A DNA stretch of 64,000 bases from the NCBI RefSeq assembly GCF_036182465.1, contig NZ_CP108081.1:186001-250000 (forward strand), given 5' to 3'. Positions 63,046-64,000 of the stretch are shown piece after piece; position 1 is the stretch's first letter; each line of letters opens with the position of its first letter. A model generated the notes under the pieces. The model had not been told where the DNA came from. It saw only the letters and a list, made by a program, of their open reading frames with translations, and searched no databases. The DNA is from Streptomyces sp. NBC_00258 (GTDB lineage Bacteria; Actinomycetota; Actinomycetes; Streptomycetales; Streptomycetaceae). A program made the translations under genes and the position numbers.

Positions 63046-64000
63046 CTATGGAATTCCGTGTTCGAAGAGTACGTATCCCGCGTATGAGCCCGATGCGGCC
63101 GCCGTGATGGCGAGCAGTGTGCACAGCATCGGCGGGCGGAGGCGGCTCAGGGGGATGGCGAGGGGAATGAAGAGGGGGAAGGCGGGGAGGAGGTAGCGGG
63201 AGACGTTGGCGAATATCTGCTGGCTGCCCAGGACGAGGGTGAAGGTGAGGAGCGTGTAGACGGTCAGGACGGTCGGCGGGCGCAGGCGGATCAGCAGGGG
63301 GATCAGGAGCAGGCCCAGCAGTACGACCAGTACACCGATGGTGTCCGCGAAGGGGTAGGCGGAGAGATAGTCGAAGTGGCCCACGGCGACGCCGGTGAGG
63401 ACGTTGAGGGTGTGTTTGCCGTAGTCGAAGGTGTGGGCCCAGGCGCCTTCCTGGAGTTTGAAGTAACCGCCGAGGTCGCCCATCCGGTTGCCGACCCAGA
63501 GCAGGTAGCCGGCGAGCCCGAGCGGCGCGATCAGTATCGCGGTCCACAGGCGGGCGAGGTCTTCCCGGCGGCGGTGGAGTGTCAGCAGCGCGGCGACGGT
63601 GAGGGCGGCGATCAGTGCGACGGCGGTGGGCCGGTTGAGGCCGGCGGTGAAGGTGAGGACGCCGGCGGTGAGCCAGTGTCCTCTCATCACGGCGTGGCAG
63701 GCCCAGACGGCGAGGGCGACGTAGAGGGACTCCGAGTAGGCCGACCACTCCATGCCCGAGCCGGGCCAGACGGCCCACAGGCCGGCTGCGGCCAGGCCGG
63801 CCCGTCTGCCGCCGAAATGGGCGGTGACGGCGTAGATGCCGAGGGCGGCGATGAACGAGGCGAGGACCGAGACCAGCATGCCGGAGCCGTACAGACTCAG
63901 GCCTGTGGTTTCGGAGACCAGTCGCATGGTCGCCGGGTAGAGCGGGAAGAACGCCGCCGAGTTGCCTTCGAGGGTGATCAGCCCCTTGGCGTTGGGAATA
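63046..64000 (-). CDS. Membrane glycosyltransferase (mannosyltransferase/PIG-V-like), start outside window
   Basis: The frame is open from the right edge of the window to the TGA at 63046, giving about 317 residues of an incomplete protein. It begins with IPNAKGLITLEGNSAAFFPL-YPATMRLV, the luminal loop pattern of GT-C mannosyltransferases (FFPLYP). Eight or so membrane helices follow, with loops such as WPGSGMEWSAYSESLYVALA, FTAGLNRPTAVALI and SRYLLPAFPLFIPLAI. Such enzymes transfer mannose or related sugars from polyprenyl-phosphate carriers. The acceptor is unknown. Its stop lies about 100 bp from the Tn3 relic, so it marks the edge of the mobile region. Confidence 0.85.
   Translation of the reverse strand, partial: IPNAKGLITLEGNSAAFFPLYPATMRLVSETTGLSLYGSGMLVSVLASFIAALGIYAVTAHFGGRRAGLAAAGLWAVWPGSGMEWSAYSESLYVALAVWACHAVMRGHWLTAGVLTFTAGLNRPTAVALIAALTVAALLTLHRRREDLARLWTAILIAPLGLAGYLLWVGNRMGDLGGYFKLQEGAWAHTFDYGKHTLNVLTGVAVGHFDYLSAYPFADTIGVLVVLLGLLLIPLLIRLRPPTVLTVYTLLTFTLVLGSQQIFANVSRYLLPAFPLFIPLAIPLSRLRPPMLCTLLAITAAASGSYAGYVLFEHGIP

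Overview
The window is high-GC actinobacterial DNA, almost certainly from a Streptomyces chromosome. Codon use is strongly GC-biased, and GTG and TTG starts follow GGAG-type ribosome binding sites. The family content is typical: STAND-WD40 regulators, secreted S8 proteases, LacI-controlled glycoside clusters without their own ATPase, and a ricin-A-like toxin. Many decayed fragments and mobile elements suggest an accessory region.

Layout. 1-3.75 kb: two identical ISAzo13-type insertion sequences in tandem, three bases apart, between broken gene ends. 3.75-8 kb: TetR regulator, MFS permease and CocE/NonD hydrolase. 8-9.7 kb: an array of small hairpins and an AbiTii-domain membrane protein. 9.7-16 kb: a self-sufficient P450-reductase fusion, an MFS exporter and a secreted ribosome-inactivating protein. 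16-27.4 kb: an IS3 relic, a large subtilase, an XRE-STAND-WD40 protein and a secreted alpha/beta hydrolase. 27.4-38.9 kb: an acyl-CoA ligase, then an acetone-catabolism island (acetoacetyl-CoA synthetase, acetone carboxylase acxABC, divergent AraC regulator) with a decayed SDR/alcohol dehydrogenase inside it and a duplicated 3' end of the acyl-CoA ligase at its far side. 38.9-52.9 kb: a LacI-regulated polysaccharide locus (ABC importer, GH43, alpha/beta hydrolase, 2-hydroxyacid dehydrogenase, a 954-residue Tat-exported protein, GH36). 53.3-62.9 kb: a mobile region holding two paralogous three-gene integrase modules next to and inside a Tn3-family transposase gene. 63-64 kb: a partial membrane glycosyltransferase.

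The most unusual part is 53.3-62.9 kb. Each module encodes, with 4-bp overlaps, a complete tyrosine recombinase (359/375 aa), a 108-aa XRE-like protein, and a large cysteine-knuckle protein whose C-terminus looks like a degenerate recombinase domain. The second module, plus a 47-aa lysine-rich peptide, forms a 4350-bp insertion (58256-62605). Its removal rejoins the Tn3 transposase reading frame in the middle of a conserved motif. The organisation recalls Tn554 (TnpA/TnpB/TnpC), but gene order and protein composition differ.

Two sets of non-coding duplications link distant genes. A promoter-plus-start-codon module lies before the CocE hydrolase, the P450 fusion and the acyl-CoA ligase. A hairpin leader lies before the ribosome-inactivating protein and before a truncated trpD relic. 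A 15-bp LacI-type operator recurs three times in the sugar locus.
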